Below are positions 52,522 through 61,327 of a stretch of 64,000 nucleotides of DNA, piece by piece. Position 1 is the stretch's first letter. Each line of letters starts with the position of its first letter. This DNA comes from Nocardia beijingensis NBRC 16342 (lineage in GTDB: Bacteria; Actinomycetota; Actinomycetes; Mycobacteriales; Mycobacteriaceae). Made by a program: the position numbers and the translations under genes. The notes below the pieces were generated by a model that saw only the letters and a list, made by a program, of their open reading frames with translations, did not search any database and was not told the origin of the DNA. The stretch lies in contig NZ_BDBC01000015.1 of NCBI RefSeq assembly GCF_001612785.1, positions 1 to 64,000 on the forward strand. The letters are read 5' to 3'.

Positions 52522-53700
52522 TCAGCGCACCGTGGACAGCAGGGCGCGGTTCACCGCGGCGGGGCTCGCGCATCCGGCGAGGCCGAGCGCGGAGTCGAAA
52601 TCGGCGAGCAGCGTGCGCAGCGCGTGCCGGACTCCGGCGGCGCCCGCCAGCCCGAGTCCGTAGGCCCACGGCCGCCCGTACAGCACCGCCTTCGCGCCGA
52701 GCGCCAGCGCGATGAGCACGTCGGACCCGGTGCGCAAGCCGGAGTCGAACAGCACGTCGGCGCGGTCGCCGATGGTGGCGACCACCGCGGGCAGCGCGTC
52801 CAACGCCGCGATCGAACCGTCCACTTGGCGGCCGCCGTGATTGCTCACCACCACCGCGTCGGCGCCCGCGTCCACCGCCTGGCGTGCGTCGTCGGGGTGC
52901 AGGATGCCTTTCACCGCGATCGGAAGGTCGGTCCATTCCCGCAGCAGCGCGAGGTCGGCGAGCCGCAGTGTGTGGTTGCCGAACAAGCCCACCCAGGTGA
53001 GGATGGCCGTGCGCATCGCCTCCTCGCTCTCCTCCGGTGCGGCGGGCAGCTTGGCACGGAACACCGGGTCGGACAGGTAGTTGGCGATGCCCTTGCCGTG
53101 CAGGAACGGCAGGTGCGCCTGTTCCAGGTCGCGCGGCCGCCAGCCGAGGGCCGGGGTGTCCACGGTGACCACGATCGCCGAAGCACCGGCCCGCTCGGCA
53201 CGCTGGACGAAAGAGCAGGCCAGTTCGTCGTCGGCGGGCCAGTACAGCTGGTACCACCACGGACCCGCCGCCGCGCCGACGTCCTCGATGGTCGAGGAAG
53301 CGGCGGTGGAAAGCACCGTGCCGATGCCGAGTTCCTTGGTCACCTCCGCGACCACCACCTCGCCGCGTTCGTGCAGGAGTTCCAGCACGCCGACCGGCGC
53401 GGTGAGCACGGGCGCGGCCAATTTCGTGCCGAGCACCTCGACGGAGAGATCCCGCGCGCCGGGGCCGGTGGAGCCGCGCAGCATCCGGGGCAGGATGCGG
53501 TAGCGGTCGAAGGCGGAGCGATTGGCCGCGGCGGTGCGTTCCGCCGAGGCGCTGCCCGCCACGTAGGCGAACGCGGCCGGATCCAGCCGTTGCTGCGCCA
53601 GCGACTCCAAACCCGCTGCGGTCATCGGCAATTCGGGTGTCACGCCACCAAGGCCGCCGAGGTAGATCTCGTTCTGGAAATCGATGAAGCCGCCACTCAC
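52522..53700 (-). CDS. FMN-dependent alpha-hydroxy-acid oxidase, lactate 2-monooxygenase-like
   Basis: 392 residues from GTG 53700. TIM-barrel flavoprotein. FMN and substrate motifs: APVLTAPVGVLELLHERGE, YQLYWPADDELACSF, IAVKGILHPDDA, SNHGGRQVDGSIAALDALP with catalytic His/Arg and LFDSGLRTGSDVLIALALGA. Lactate 2-monooxygenase makes acetate and CO2 from lactate; oxidase members make pyruvate and H2O2. The sequence alone does not decide. Possibly controlled by the MarR gene downstream. Confidence 0.9.
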   Translation of the reverse strand: MSGGFIDFQNEIYLGGLGGVTPELPMTAAGLESLAQQRLDPAAFAYVAGSASAERTAAANRSAFDRYRILPRMLRGSTGPGARDLSVEVLGTKLAAPVLTAPVGVLELLHERGEVVVAEVTKELGIGTVLSTAASSTIEDVGAAAGPWWYQLYWPADDELACSFVQRAERAGASAIVVTVDTPALGWRPRDLEQAHLPFLHGKGIANYLSDPVFRAKLPAAPEESEEAMRTAILTWVGLFGNHTLRLADLALLREWTDLPIAVKGILHPDDARQAVDAGADAVVVSNHGGRQVDGSIAALDALPAVVATIGDRADVLFDSGLRTGSDVLIALALGAKAVLYGRPWAYGLGLAGAAGVRHALRTLLADFDSALGLAGCASPAAVNRALLSTVR

Positions 53701-53817
53701 CAACCGAACGGTAGTCCGTGACGCCGGTCACCGCAGGCCGGTTGCCGGATCGGTCCGGAAAGGCCGACTCGGGGACCCACCGCGCGGCCGTCCGACGGCG
53801 CGGAGCACTATGGCACG

Positions 53818-54807
53818 GTGCGCGCGATTGATCTGAACGGTGCCGGCGGTCCCGAGGTCATGGTGTTGTCCGAGGTGCCGGCACCGAAGCCGGGACACGG
53901 CGAAGTGCTCATCGAGGTGGCCGCGGCGGGCGTCAACCGGGCCGATCTGTTGCAGCGCCAGGGCTTCTACCCGCCCCCGCCCGGCGCAAGCCCGCTGCTC
54001 GGCCTGGAATGCTCCGGCGTGATCGCCGAAGTCGGCGACGGAGTGCGCGACTGGGCCGTCGGCGATCGCGTGTGCGCGCTGCTGTCCGGCGGCGGCTACG
54101 CCGAGCGGGTCGCTGTGCCCGCCACCCAGGTGCTTCCGGTTCCGGACGGCCTCGACATCGGCGCCGCGGCCGGGCTGCCGGAGGTGGCGGCCACCGTGTG
54201 GTCGAACTTGGTGATGACCGCGGGGATGCGGGCCGGTCAGCTGGTGCTGATCCACGGCGGCGGCAGCGGGATCGGCACGCACGCCATCCAGGTGGCCAAA
54301 ACCATCGGCGCGCGCGTCGCGGTGACCGCTGGATCGGCCGAGAAGCTGGCGCGCTGCGCGGAGCTCGGGGCGGACGTGCTGATCAACTACAAGGAGGACG
54401 ACTTCGTCGCCGCCGTGCGCGCCGAGCGCTCTGGCGCGGACGTCATCCTCGACAACATGGGCGCGGCCTACCTGGGACGCAACGTCGACGCGCTGGCCGA
54501 GCACGGCCATCTCGTGGTGATCGGCATGCAAGGCGGGGTGACCGCCGAATTGAACCTGGGCGTGCTGCTGCGCAAATGGGGCACCGTCCACGCGACCAAC
54601 GTGCGCGCGCGGCCAGCGACCGGCGCGGGCAGCAAGGCCGAGATAGTGGCCGAGGTGCGCAAGCAACTGTGGCCGTTGATCGCCGAGGGCACGGTGGCGC
54701 CCGTCATCGCGGCCGAACTGCCGATCGAAGACGCCGCCGAAGCGCACCGGCTGCTGGATTCCGGCGAGGCGTTCGGCAAGGTCGTGCTGCGCGTGGCCGA
54801 CCTGTGA
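53818..54807 (+). CDS. NAD(P)H-quinone oxidoreductase, zinc-free MDR family
   Basis: 329 residues, GTG start. PIG3-type quinone oxidoreductase: GVNRADLLQRQGFYPPPPGA, LGLECSGVIAEVG, Rossmann GGGSGIGTHAIQVAK and LDNMGAAYLGRNVDALAEHG. Reduces quinones with NADPH. No zinc ligands, as expected. Same place as Rv3777 in M. tuberculosis, as I recall it. It converges with the next gene with seven bases between stops. Confidence 0.91.
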   Translation: MRAIDLNGAGGPEVMVLSEVPAPKPGHGEVLIEVAAAGVNRADLLQRQGFYPPPPGASPLLGLECSGVIAEVGDGVRDWAVGDRVCALLSGGGYAERVAVPATQVLPVPDGLDIGAAAGLPEVAATVWSNLVMTAGMRAGQLVLIHGGGSGIGTHAIQVAKTIGARVAVTAGSAEKLARCAELGADVLINYKEDDFVAAVRAERSGADVILDNMGAAYLGRNVDALAEHGHLVVIGMQGGVTAELNLGVLLRKWGTVHATNVRARPATGAGSKAEIVAEVRKQLWPLIAEGTVAPVIAAELPIEDAAEAHRLLDSGEAFGKVVLRVADL

Positions 54808-54814
54808 ACGGCGC

Positions 54815-56017
54815 TCACTCCAGCGCCAGCAGCGCCCTGCCGAGCTGATCGATCTCGAACTTGGTGGTGTAGGGCGCGAGGCCGATGGTCACCGCGCCGC
54901 CCTCGTCGTTGACGCCGAGCGCGTCCAGCAGCCTGCTGCCGCCGTGCACACCGCTCACCGTGCCGATCCGGTTGTCGGCGAGCTTCGCCGCGACCTTCTC
55001 CGCCTGCATGCCCGCGAGGGTGAAGCTGACCGTGGGAATGCGGGTGGACGCGCGGCCGATCACGGTGAGGCTGGGAATCGAGTCGAGCACGCTCATCAAG
55101 TGCTCGAACAGCTGGTCGTGGTAGTCCTGCAACGAGGTGATCGACATCTCCAGCCGCTCGCGCCGGGTGCCGCGCGCCCGCTCGTCCAGCCCGGCCAGGA
55201 AGTCGATCGAGGTGGTCAGGCCAGCGAGCAGCGCGTACTGATGCCCGCCGACCTCGAGCCGCTCGGCGCCCTTCGCATAGGGGTTGAGCGACATGGACGG
55301 GATCCGGTCCAGGAACGCCGGGTCGCGGAAGACCAGCGCGCCGATCTGCGGACCGCCCCAAGCCGGGGCGCTCAGCGCGACGACGTCGGCGTTCAGTTCC
55401 TCGATATCGATCAGGGCGTAGGGCGCGGCGCCGAACGCGTCCGCCACCAGCAAACCGCCCACCTCGTGCACTCGGTCGGCGGCCACCCGCACCGCGGGCG
55501 CCGAGCCGACGATGGGCGAGGCCGCGGTCAGCGCGACCAACCGTGCCGTCGGTCCGATCAGCTCCTCGAACTGCCAGGACGGCATCTCGCAGGTCTCGAT
55601 CTCCACTTCCGCCCAGCGCACGTGCGCGCCGTAGCGGTTGGCGATGCGCAGCCACGGCGCGACGTTGGCCTCGTCGTCCAGCCGGGAGAGCACGATGCCG
55701 GTGCCGAGGCCGAGACGGGAACTCAGCGATTCGGCGAGCCAGGCCAGCAGCACCGCACGGTCGGGGCCGAGCACGACGCCCGCCGGGTCGCCGCCGACCA
55801 GGTCCGCCACGGCCTCGCGGGCCGCGTCCAGAATCGCCGCGCTGCGCACGGCCGCGGCGGTTCGGCCGATATGCGAGAAAGAAGAGGTTCGAAAACCCGT
55901 GGAAACCGCTCGGGATACCGCGTCGGGAACCAGCATTCCCGCTTGCGGGTCGAGATGGATCCAGCCGTCGCCCAGGGACGGTATCAGGCCCCGAACCCGC
56001 GCGACGTCGTAAGTCAT
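54815..56017 (-). CDS. Cysteine-desulfurase-like fold protein lacking the PLP lysine
   Basis: 400 residues from ATG 56017, aminotransferase class V fold (Rv3778c-like). Conserved: DDEANVAPWLR, ADAFGAAPYALIDI with Asp193, and VVALSAPAWGGPQIGALVFR. In active members the last block is SxxK followed by GP; here Ala219 stands where the PLP-binding Lys should be. Hence no Schiff base can form in the usual way. A loss of function, a binding role, or different chemistry is possible. It converges with the quinone oxidoreductase gene. Confidence 0.88.
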   Translation of the reverse strand: MTYDVARVRGLIPSLGDGWIHLDPQAGMLVPDAVSRAVSTGFRTSSFSHIGRTAAAVRSAAILDAAREAVADLVGGDPAGVVLGPDRAVLLAWLAESLSSRLGLGTGIVLSRLDDEANVAPWLRIANRYGAHVRWAEVEIETCEMPSWQFEELIGPTARLVALTAASPIVGSAPAVRVAADRVHEVGGLLVADAFGAAPYALIDIEELNADVVALSAPAWGGPQIGALVFRDPAFLDRIPSMSLNPYAKGAERLEVGGHQYALLAGLTTSIDFLAGLDERARGTRRERLEMSITSLQDYHDQLFEHLMSVLDSIPSLTVIGRASTRIPTVSFTLAGMQAEKVAAKLADNRIGTVSGVHGGSRLLDALGVNDEGGAVTIGLAPYTTKFEIDQLGRALLALE

Positions 56018-56269
56018 GCTGGCCACTCTAAGGGCAGCGGGCGAGCCTGTGTAACCGCGTTCCCCTCCACATCGTGGCGGGAGCACAGCGACCTGGGACT
56101 CAGCATGGCGACCGACTTTCGACAAATCCGAACCACACGACCCGATCAGAATAGAACGCCTGCCCGCACGGCGGTGCGTACCCGCGGCACGCGCCGCACG
56201 CTGCCCGGTGTGCCCGCCCGAGGAGCACCGGCTTAGCGCGTTCCGAGCGAACACGACATGATAGGGACC

Positions 56270-56872
56270 ATGACGCACTCGGACGAGGCACCGGACCACA
56301 TCGTCGTTGTCGGACCCGACGGCAGGCCGTTGGCCATCCCGGCCACCGCCGGATCGGAGGCGCCCTTCACCGCGCAGGTGGTGACCGACGATAACAAGGA
56401 CAAGGCGGCCGACCGGGACGACTCCGGCGAATCGCTCGCCGACATGGTGGAGCAGCCCGCGAAGGTCATGCGGATCGGCACCATGATCAAGCAGCTGCTC
56501 GAGGAGGTGCGCGCCGCTCCGCTGGACGAGGCCAGCCGCAATCGCCTCAAGGAGATCCACACGTCCTCGGTGCGTGAGCTGGAGCAGGGCCTCGCCCCCG
56601 AACTGCGGGAGGAACTCGAGCGGCTCACCCTGCCGTTCACCGACGACGCGGTTCCGTCCGACGCCGAGCTGCGGGTCGCGCAGGCCCAGCTGGTCGGCTG
56701 GCTGGAGGGCCTGTTCCACGGCATCCAGACCGCGCTGTTCGCCCAGCAGATGGCCGCCCGCGCCCAGCTCGAGCAGATGCGTCAGGGCGCGCTGCCGCCC
56801 GGCCTCAACGCCGCCGACCCGCGCGCAGGCCAAGCCGGTCACGTCACCGGCGGTTCCGGCCAGTACCTGTGA
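56270..56872 (+). CDS. bpa: Bacterial proteasome activator (PafE/Bpa)
   Basis: 200 residues from ATG 56270. Forms a ring that docks onto the 20S proteasome and opens it without ATP. Seen: helical core with EQPAKVMRIGTMIKQLLEEV, EELERLTLPFTDD and VAQAQLVGWLEGLFHGIQTA, and the C-terminal docking motif GQYL. The region after the core is disordered, Ala/Gly-rich. Same neighbourhood as Rv3780, before the galactan export genes, as in mycobacteria. Confidence 0.94.
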   Translation: MTHSDEAPDHIVVVGPDGRPLAIPATAGSEAPFTAQVVTDDNKDKAADRDDSGESLADMVEQPAKVMRIGTMIKQLLEEVRAAPLDEASRNRLKEIHTSSVRELEQGLAPELREELERLTLPFTDDAVPSDAELRVAQAQLVGWLEGLFHGIQTALFAQQMAARAQLEQMRQGALPPGLNAADPRAGQAGHVTGGSGQYL

Positions 56873-56918
56873 AGCCGGCGACGCGCGTGTGCCACACATG
56901 GGCGGGAAGCCGCCGGGG

Positions 56919-56924
56919 TAGTCT
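56919..56924 (+). promoter_or_regulatory. -10 box for a leaderless wzm transcript
   Basis: TAGTCT, eight bases before GTG 56933, with no ribosome site. It is the likely promoter of the galactan operon. Confidence 0.55.
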
Positions 56925-56932
56925 CGTGCACC

Positions 56933-57979
56933 GTGCCCGCCGCTGCCGCTCGCTCCGACTCGGTCTCCGAACCGAGTGCGGTGCGTCCTGAAGAGAGCTC
57001 AGTTGGTTCCGATGACCAAGCGCGTTCAGATGACAGCTCGCCGACCGCCTCGGATGAGCACACGGGTCCGTCCGGCGACGACGCACCGGAGGCTCCGGTG
57101 AGCGCGGCCGCACCGGAGGCGCAGACCCTGCACGCCGGGGCCACCGAGGCGAAGATCGTGCCCGACTCGCAGACGTTCCGGCGCGCGTTCCAGGACTTCG
57201 CCGGCGGCTTCGCCCAGCGGGAGTTGTGGCTGTCGCTGGGCTGGCAGGACATCAAGCAGCGCTACCGCCGCTCGGTGCTCGGCCCGTTCTGGATCACCAT
57301 CGCCACCGGCTTGCAGGCCGTGGCGATGGGCGTGCTGTACGCGGCGCTGCTCGGCCAGCCGCTGCGCGAGTACCTGCCCTACGTGACGGTCGGGCTGATC
57401 ATCTGGAACGTGATCAGCGCGAGCATCCTGGAGGGCTCGGAGGTCTTCATCGCCAACGAGGGCCTGATCAAGCAGCTTCCTTCGGCGCTGAGCGTGCACG
57501 TCTACCGGCTGGTGTGGCGGCAATTGCTCTTCTTCGCACACAATATGGTCATCTACCTGGTGATGCTCGCCGCGTTCGGCGTGTGGCGCCATCTCGGGGT
57601 GGCCAGCCTCATGGCGATTCCGGCGATCGTGCTGATCTTCCTGAATTCGATGTGGGTGTCGATCGTGTTCGGCATCTTCAGCACGCGCTACCGCGACATC
57701 GCGCCGATTCTCGGCAGCACAACGCTCATGCTGTTCGTGCTGACGCCGGTCATGTGGACGACCAAGACGCTGCAATCGCAGATGGGCAACGGCGACCGCG
57801 CGAAGCTCGCCGAACTCGTGCCGACGTTCCACTATCTCGAAATCGTCCGGGCGCCCTTGCTCGGCGAACCGCAGGAACCGCGGCACTGGGTGGTGGTCGG
57901 CGTGATCACCCTGGTCGGCTGGATCGTGGCGATCCTCGCCATGAAGCAGTTCCGTTCGCGCGTACCGTACTGGGTATAG
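56933..57979 (+). CDS. wzm: Galactan ABC exporter, membrane subunit
   Basis: 348 residues. ABC-2 type permease that moves lipid-linked galactan across the membrane. Residues 1-80 form an acidic, Ser/Asp/Glu-rich tail not needed for the fold. The core starts at LWLSLGWQDIKQRYRRSVLG, then GPFWITIATGLQ and six predicted helices; ending FRSRVPYWV. With wzt and glfT1 behind it, this matches mycobacterial Rv3783/Rv3781/Rv3782, although the order differs. Leaderless start probable. Confidence 0.92.
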   Translation: MPAAAARSDSVSEPSAVRPEESSVGSDDQARSDDSSPTASDEHTGPSGDDAPEAPVSAAAPEAQTLHAGATEAKIVPDSQTFRRAFQDFAGGFAQRELWLSLGWQDIKQRYRRSVLGPFWITIATGLQAVAMGVLYAALLGQPLREYLPYVTVGLIIWNVISASILEGSEVFIANEGLIKQLPSALSVHVYRLVWRQLLFFAHNMVIYLVMLAAFGVWRHLGVASLMAIPAIVLIFLNSMWVSIVFGIFSTRYRDIAPILGSTTLMLFVLTPVMWTTKTLQSQMGNGDRAKLAELVPTFHYLEIVRAPLLGEPQEPRHWVVVGVITLVGWIVAILAMKQFRSRVPYWV

Positions 57980-57989
57980 GAGCGCCCCG

Positions 57990-58826
57990 ATGAGTCGTGT
58001 GAGTATCGAGACCCAGCAGGCCTGGGTCGAATTCCCGATCTTCGACGCCAAATCGCGGTCGTTGAAGAAGGCGTTCCTCGGCAAGGCGGGCGGCGCGATC
58101 GGACGCAACAAATCCGACGTCGTCGTGGTCGAGGCCCTGCGGGACATCAACCTGTCGCTGAAAGAGGGCGACCGGGTCGGCTTGGTCGGGCACAACGGCG
58201 CGGGCAAATCGACACTGCTGCGCCTGCTTTCGGGGATCTACGAACCCTCGCGCGGCAGCGCGCGCATCCGTGGACGGGTGGCGCCGGTGTTCGATCTCGG
58301 CGTCGGCATGGACCCGGAGATCTCCGGGTACGAGAACATCATCATCCGCGGACTGTTCCTCGGGCAGACCCGCAAGCAGATGCTGTCGAAGATCGATGAG
58401 ATCGCGGATTTCACCGAACTCGGCGAATACCTGTCCATGCCGCTGCGCACCTATTCCACCGGTATGCGGGTGCGCCTCGCGATGGGCGTGGTCACCTCGA
58501 TCGATCCGGAGATCCTGCTGCTCGACGAGGGCATCGGTGCGGTGGACGCGGAATTCATGAAGAAAGCGCGCAAGCGGTTGCAGTCGCTGGTGGCGCGTTC
58601 GGGCATCCTGGTCTTCGCCAGCCATTCGAACGAATTCCTCGCGCAGCTGTGCGATACGGCGCTGTGGATCGACCACGGCCAGATCCGGTTGCGTGGCGGC
58701 ATCGAAGAAGTGGTGCGAGCCTATGAGGGGCCGGAGGCGGGGAATCACGTCGCGACCGTGCTGCGCGAGATGGAAGCCGAACGGGCCGAGAAGTCGGACC
58801 GAGAATTGGAGCGGAACCAGGCATGA
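57990..58826 (+). CDS. wzt: Galactan ABC exporter, ATPase subunit
   Basis: 278 residues, a short Wzt without carbohydrate-binding domain. An N-terminal extension (SIETQQAWVEFPIFDAKSRS) leads to Walker A GHNGAGKST (about 67-75), signature YSTGMRVRLAMGV and Walker B EILLLDEGIGAVD. Starts 10 bp after wzm. The stop lies inside the first copy of a duplicated 63-bp unit that separates it from glfT1. Confidence 0.94.
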   Translation: MSRVSIETQQAWVEFPIFDAKSRSLKKAFLGKAGGAIGRNKSDVVVVEALRDINLSLKEGDRVGLVGHNGAGKSTLLRLLSGIYEPSRGSARIRGRVAPVFDLGVGMDPEISGYENIIIRGLFLGQTRKQMLSKIDEIADFTELGEYLSMPLRTYSTGMRVRLAMGVVTSIDPEILLLDEGIGAVDAEFMKKARKRLQSLVARSGILVFASHSNEFLAQLCDTALWIDHGQIRLRGGIEEVVRAYEGPEAGNHVATVLREMEAERAEKSDRELERNQA

Positions 58827-58958
58827 GCGGTCAGGCCCGGAGGCGGCAGCGAAGCGTAACCACGCAGGGCCCCGCTCATGCCGACAACCGACACAGCATG
58901 AGCGGTCAGGCCCGGAGGCGGCAGCGAAGCGTAACCACGGAGGGCCCCGCTCATGCCG
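58821..58958 (+). repeat. Tandem 75-bp hairpin unit between wzt and glfT1
   Basis: Two 63-bp copies (58821-58883 and 58896-58958) differ at one base. Each is bounded by a 10-bp inverted repeat, GCATGAGCGG and CCGCTCATGC, so each can fold into a long hairpin. The first starts at the end of wzt. A third GCATGAG at 58970 holds the start codon of glfT1, 74 bases after the second, so the period of 75 continues to the gene start. Confidence 0.9.
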
Positions 58959-58971
58959 GAAAGGCCGCAGC

Positions 58972-59979
58972 ATGAGTGAGCCGACCGGGCAGGACACCCC
59001 GATCGACGAAGGGGCGCAGGCCCGGATCTGCTCCGCGCCGGAGGAGGCCGTCGAGCTCGCCGCGAAATCCGAAGCGGTGCAGCCTGATACGCAGCAGCGC
59101 GTCGTGGCCGTCGTGGTCACGCACAAGCGCCGCGAACTGCTCGCCGAGTCGCTGAAAGTCGTCACCTCGCAGACCCGTCCGGTGGATCACCTGATCGTGG
59201 TCGACAACGGCAACGAATCCGAGGTCGCCGACCTGGTGCGCGACCAGCCGGTGGAGTCCACCTACCTGGGCTCGGCGCACAACCTCGGCGGCGCGGGCGG
59301 ATTCGCGCTCGGCATGCTGCACGCGTTGAGCATCGGCGCGGACTGGGTGTGGCTCGCCGACGACGACGGCAGACCCGAAGGCCCCGACGTGCTGTCCACC
59401 CTGCTGGACTGCGCGAACCGGCACGGCCTGGTCGAGGTCTCGCCCGTGGTCTGCGATATCGACGAGCCCGACCGCCTGGCCTTCCCGCTGCGCCGCGGCG
59501 TGGTCTGGCGCAGGCTGCGCTCCGAACTAGGCGATGACGATTTCCTGCCCGGCATCGCCTCGCTGTTCAACGGCGCGCTGATCTCCGCGCAGGCGGTGGA
59601 CGTGATCGGCGTGCCCGACCTGCGCCTGTTCGTGCGCGGTGACGAGGTGGAGGTGCACCGCAGGCTCGTGCGCTCGGGGCTGCCGTTCGGCACCTGCCTG
59701 CAGACGGCGTATCTGCATCCCAACGGCGCGGCCGAGTTCAAGCCGATTCTCGGCGGCCGGATGCACACGCAATACCCCGACGATCCGGTGAAGCGCTACT
59801 TCACCTATCGCAATCGCGGCTATCTGATGTCCCAGCCCGGTATGCGAAAGCTGCTGCCCCAGGAGTGGATTCGCTTCTCCTGGTTCTTCCTCGTCACCCG
59901 CCGCGACCCCGCTGGCCTGCGCGAATGGTTCCATCTGCGCTCCCTCGGCCGGCACGAGCAGTTCGGCAAACCGGACTGA
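58972..59979 (+). CDS. glfT1: Galactofuranosyltransferase GlfT1
   Basis: 335 residues, GT2 family. Adds the first galactofuranose residues to the rhamnosyl-GlcNAc lipid carrier before GlfT2 lengthens the chain. Motifs: VVAVVVTHKRRELLAESLKV, HLIVVDNGNESEVA, HNLGGAGGFALGM, the metal-binding WVWLADDDGRPEG and the acceptor loop LRLFVRGDEVEVHRRL. The N-terminal 40 residues are not conserved. Separated from wzt by the duplicated hairpin unit. Confidence 0.94.
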   Translation: MSEPTGQDTPIDEGAQARICSAPEEAVELAAKSEAVQPDTQQRVVAVVVTHKRRELLAESLKVVTSQTRPVDHLIVVDNGNESEVADLVRDQPVESTYLGSAHNLGGAGGFALGMLHALSIGADWVWLADDDGRPEGPDVLSTLLDCANRHGLVEVSPVVCDIDEPDRLAFPLRRGVVWRRLRSELGDDDFLPGIASLFNGALISAQAVDVIGVPDLRLFVRGDEVEVHRRLVRSGLPFGTCLQTAYLHPNGAAEFKPILGGRMHTQYPDDPVKRYFTYRNRGYLMSQPGMRKLLPQEWIRFSWFFLVTRRDPAGLREWFHLRSLGRHEQFGKPD

Positions 59980-60091
59980 GGCCGGGTAGCGCGCCGGCCG
60001 GATATCCGCGTACTCGGAAATTCGGTTGTGCGCCGGCGGGGTCGGATGCAAAGGTGATGGGGACTGCGAGAGAGGCAAGGAGGTGTGGACC

Positions 60092-60181
60092 GTGACGAGG
60101 AACGTTCGGGTTGTCGTGCTCAGGCGCGCTGACGTCCGTCATGCCGCCACGCGAAACTCCCCCTCATTCTCCGCTCGCTGA
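60092..60181 (+). CDS. Putative leader peptide upstream of rsgA (29 residues)
   Basis: 29 residues from GTG 60092, with an excellent ribosome site AAGGAGG (60077-60083) eight bases upstream. The peptide is basic and rich in Arg and Val (TRNVRVVVLRRADVRHAATR), ends SFSAR, and stops 43 bases before the rsgA ATG. A hairpin follows at once. The arrangement is that of a cis-acting leader peptide. No known leader family is recognised with certainty. Confidence 0.5.
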   Translation: MTRNVRVVVLRRADVRHAATRNSPSFSAR

Positions 60182-60187
60182 ACCCGC

Positions 60188-60208
60188 CGTCGGGTTCGGC
60201 GCCCGACG
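60188..60208 (+). promoter_or_regulatory. Hairpin directly before the rsgA ribosome site
   Basis: CGTCGGG-TTCGGCG-CCCGACG, 7-bp stem, ends at the base before the GAAGGA that serves rsgA. It starts seven bases after the leader peptide stop, so translation of the leader could affect its folding. Confidence 0.5.
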
Positions 60209-60224
60209 AAGGACTCCTTCCATC

Positions 60225-61271
60225 ATGGTCGACCACGACCTTCTCGTCCCTTACGGCTGGACCGAAGCCGTTGCCTCGCATTACGCCTCGATGATCGAGG
60301 AAGACTGTGTGCCCGCGCGCGTGATCCGCATGGATCGCAGTGAATGCGACGTCGCCACGCCGAACGGGCTCGCCCGCGCCCGGTGCCCGCGCCCGGATTC
60401 CGAAGTCAGCGGGCTGTGCACCGGCGACTGGGTGACCGTCGACGCCACCTCGGCGGTGCGGCGGTTGCTGCCGCGCAGGTCGGCGATCACCCGGTCGTCG
60501 GCATCCGGCCGGTCGCAGGGCCAAGTGCTCGCCGCCAATGTCGACACCGTGCTGATCTGCACCGCCGCCGACGGCGACGTGGATCTCGGCCGCATCGAAC
60601 GCATGCTCGCGCTCGTCTGGGAGAGCGACGCCAAGCCGATCGTGCTGCTCACCAAGGCCGACGCGGCCGAAGACCTTCCGCTCGCCCAAGTTCGCGCCGT
60701 GGCTCCTGGCGCAGCCGTGCTCGAGGTGAGCGCGAGCACCGGCCTCGGGCTCGACGTGCTCACGGCGATGCTCGACGGCACCGTCGCGCTGCTCGGACCC
60801 TCCGGCGCTGGGAAGTCGACCCTCGCCAACGCGCTGCTCGGCGCGGAGGTCTTCGCCACCAACGCGGTCCGCGACGCCGACAAGAAGGGCAGGCACACCA
60901 CGGTGCACCGGGAGCTGCGCCCGCTGCCCGGCGGCGGCACCCTGATCGACACCCCCGGGCTGCGCGGCGTCGGACTGTGGGACGCAGGCGAGGGCATCGA
61001 GAAAACCTTCAGCGACATCGAAACCCTTGCCGCACAGTGCCGTTTCGGCGACTGCGCACACCACGGCGAACCGGGGTGCGCCGTGCGGGAGGCGATCGAC
61101 AACGGCGAACTCACCCAGCGCAGGCTCGACAGCTACGAGAAGCTGGCGCGAGAGAACGAATGGATGCTGGCGCGCACCGACAAACGGTTGCGGGCCGAAC
61201 GCGAGCGAGCCTGGCGGGACATCACCAAGCACCACCGCAAGATGTTCCGGGAACGGAACTCGCGACGCTGA
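60225..61271 (+). CDS. rsgA: Small ribosomal subunit assembly GTPase RsgA
   Basis: 348 residues from ATG 60225, a circularly permuted GTPase in 30S maturation. Order of motifs: OB-fold N-terminus, G4 LLTKADA, G5 VSASTGLG, G1 GPSGAGKSTL, G2 (GRHTTVH) and G3 LIDTPGLRGVGL. Zinc knuckle CRFGDCAHHGEPGC in the C-terminal domain. It ends with a basic helix (KHHRKMFRERNSRR). The upstream leader peptide and hairpin suggest post-initiation control. Confidence 0.94.
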   Translation: MVDHDLLVPYGWTEAVASHYASMIEEDCVPARVIRMDRSECDVATPNGLARARCPRPDSEVSGLCTGDWVTVDATSAVRRLLPRRSAITRSSASGRSQGQVLAANVDTVLICTAADGDVDLGRIERMLALVWESDAKPIVLLTKADAAEDLPLAQVRAVAPGAAVLEVSASTGLGLDVLTAMLDGTVALLGPSGAGKSTLANALLGAEVFATNAVRDADKKGRHTTVHRELRPLPGGGTLIDTPGLRGVGLWDAGEGIEKTFSDIETLAAQCRFGDCAHHGEPGCAVREAIDNGELTQRRLDSYEKLARENEWMLARTDKRLRAERERAWRDITKHHRKMFRERNSRR

Positions 61272-61327
61272 TCGAGCGGGGGCACGGTAGGGTGCCCCTC
61301 GCATCGTTCGCTATCTGGGAGGGATAG

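Noticed and set aside
56105..56236. 43-codon open frame upstream of bpa
   Set aside because: Arg/Thr-rich, no ribosome site, no codon bias and no neighbour link; not enough to call a gene.
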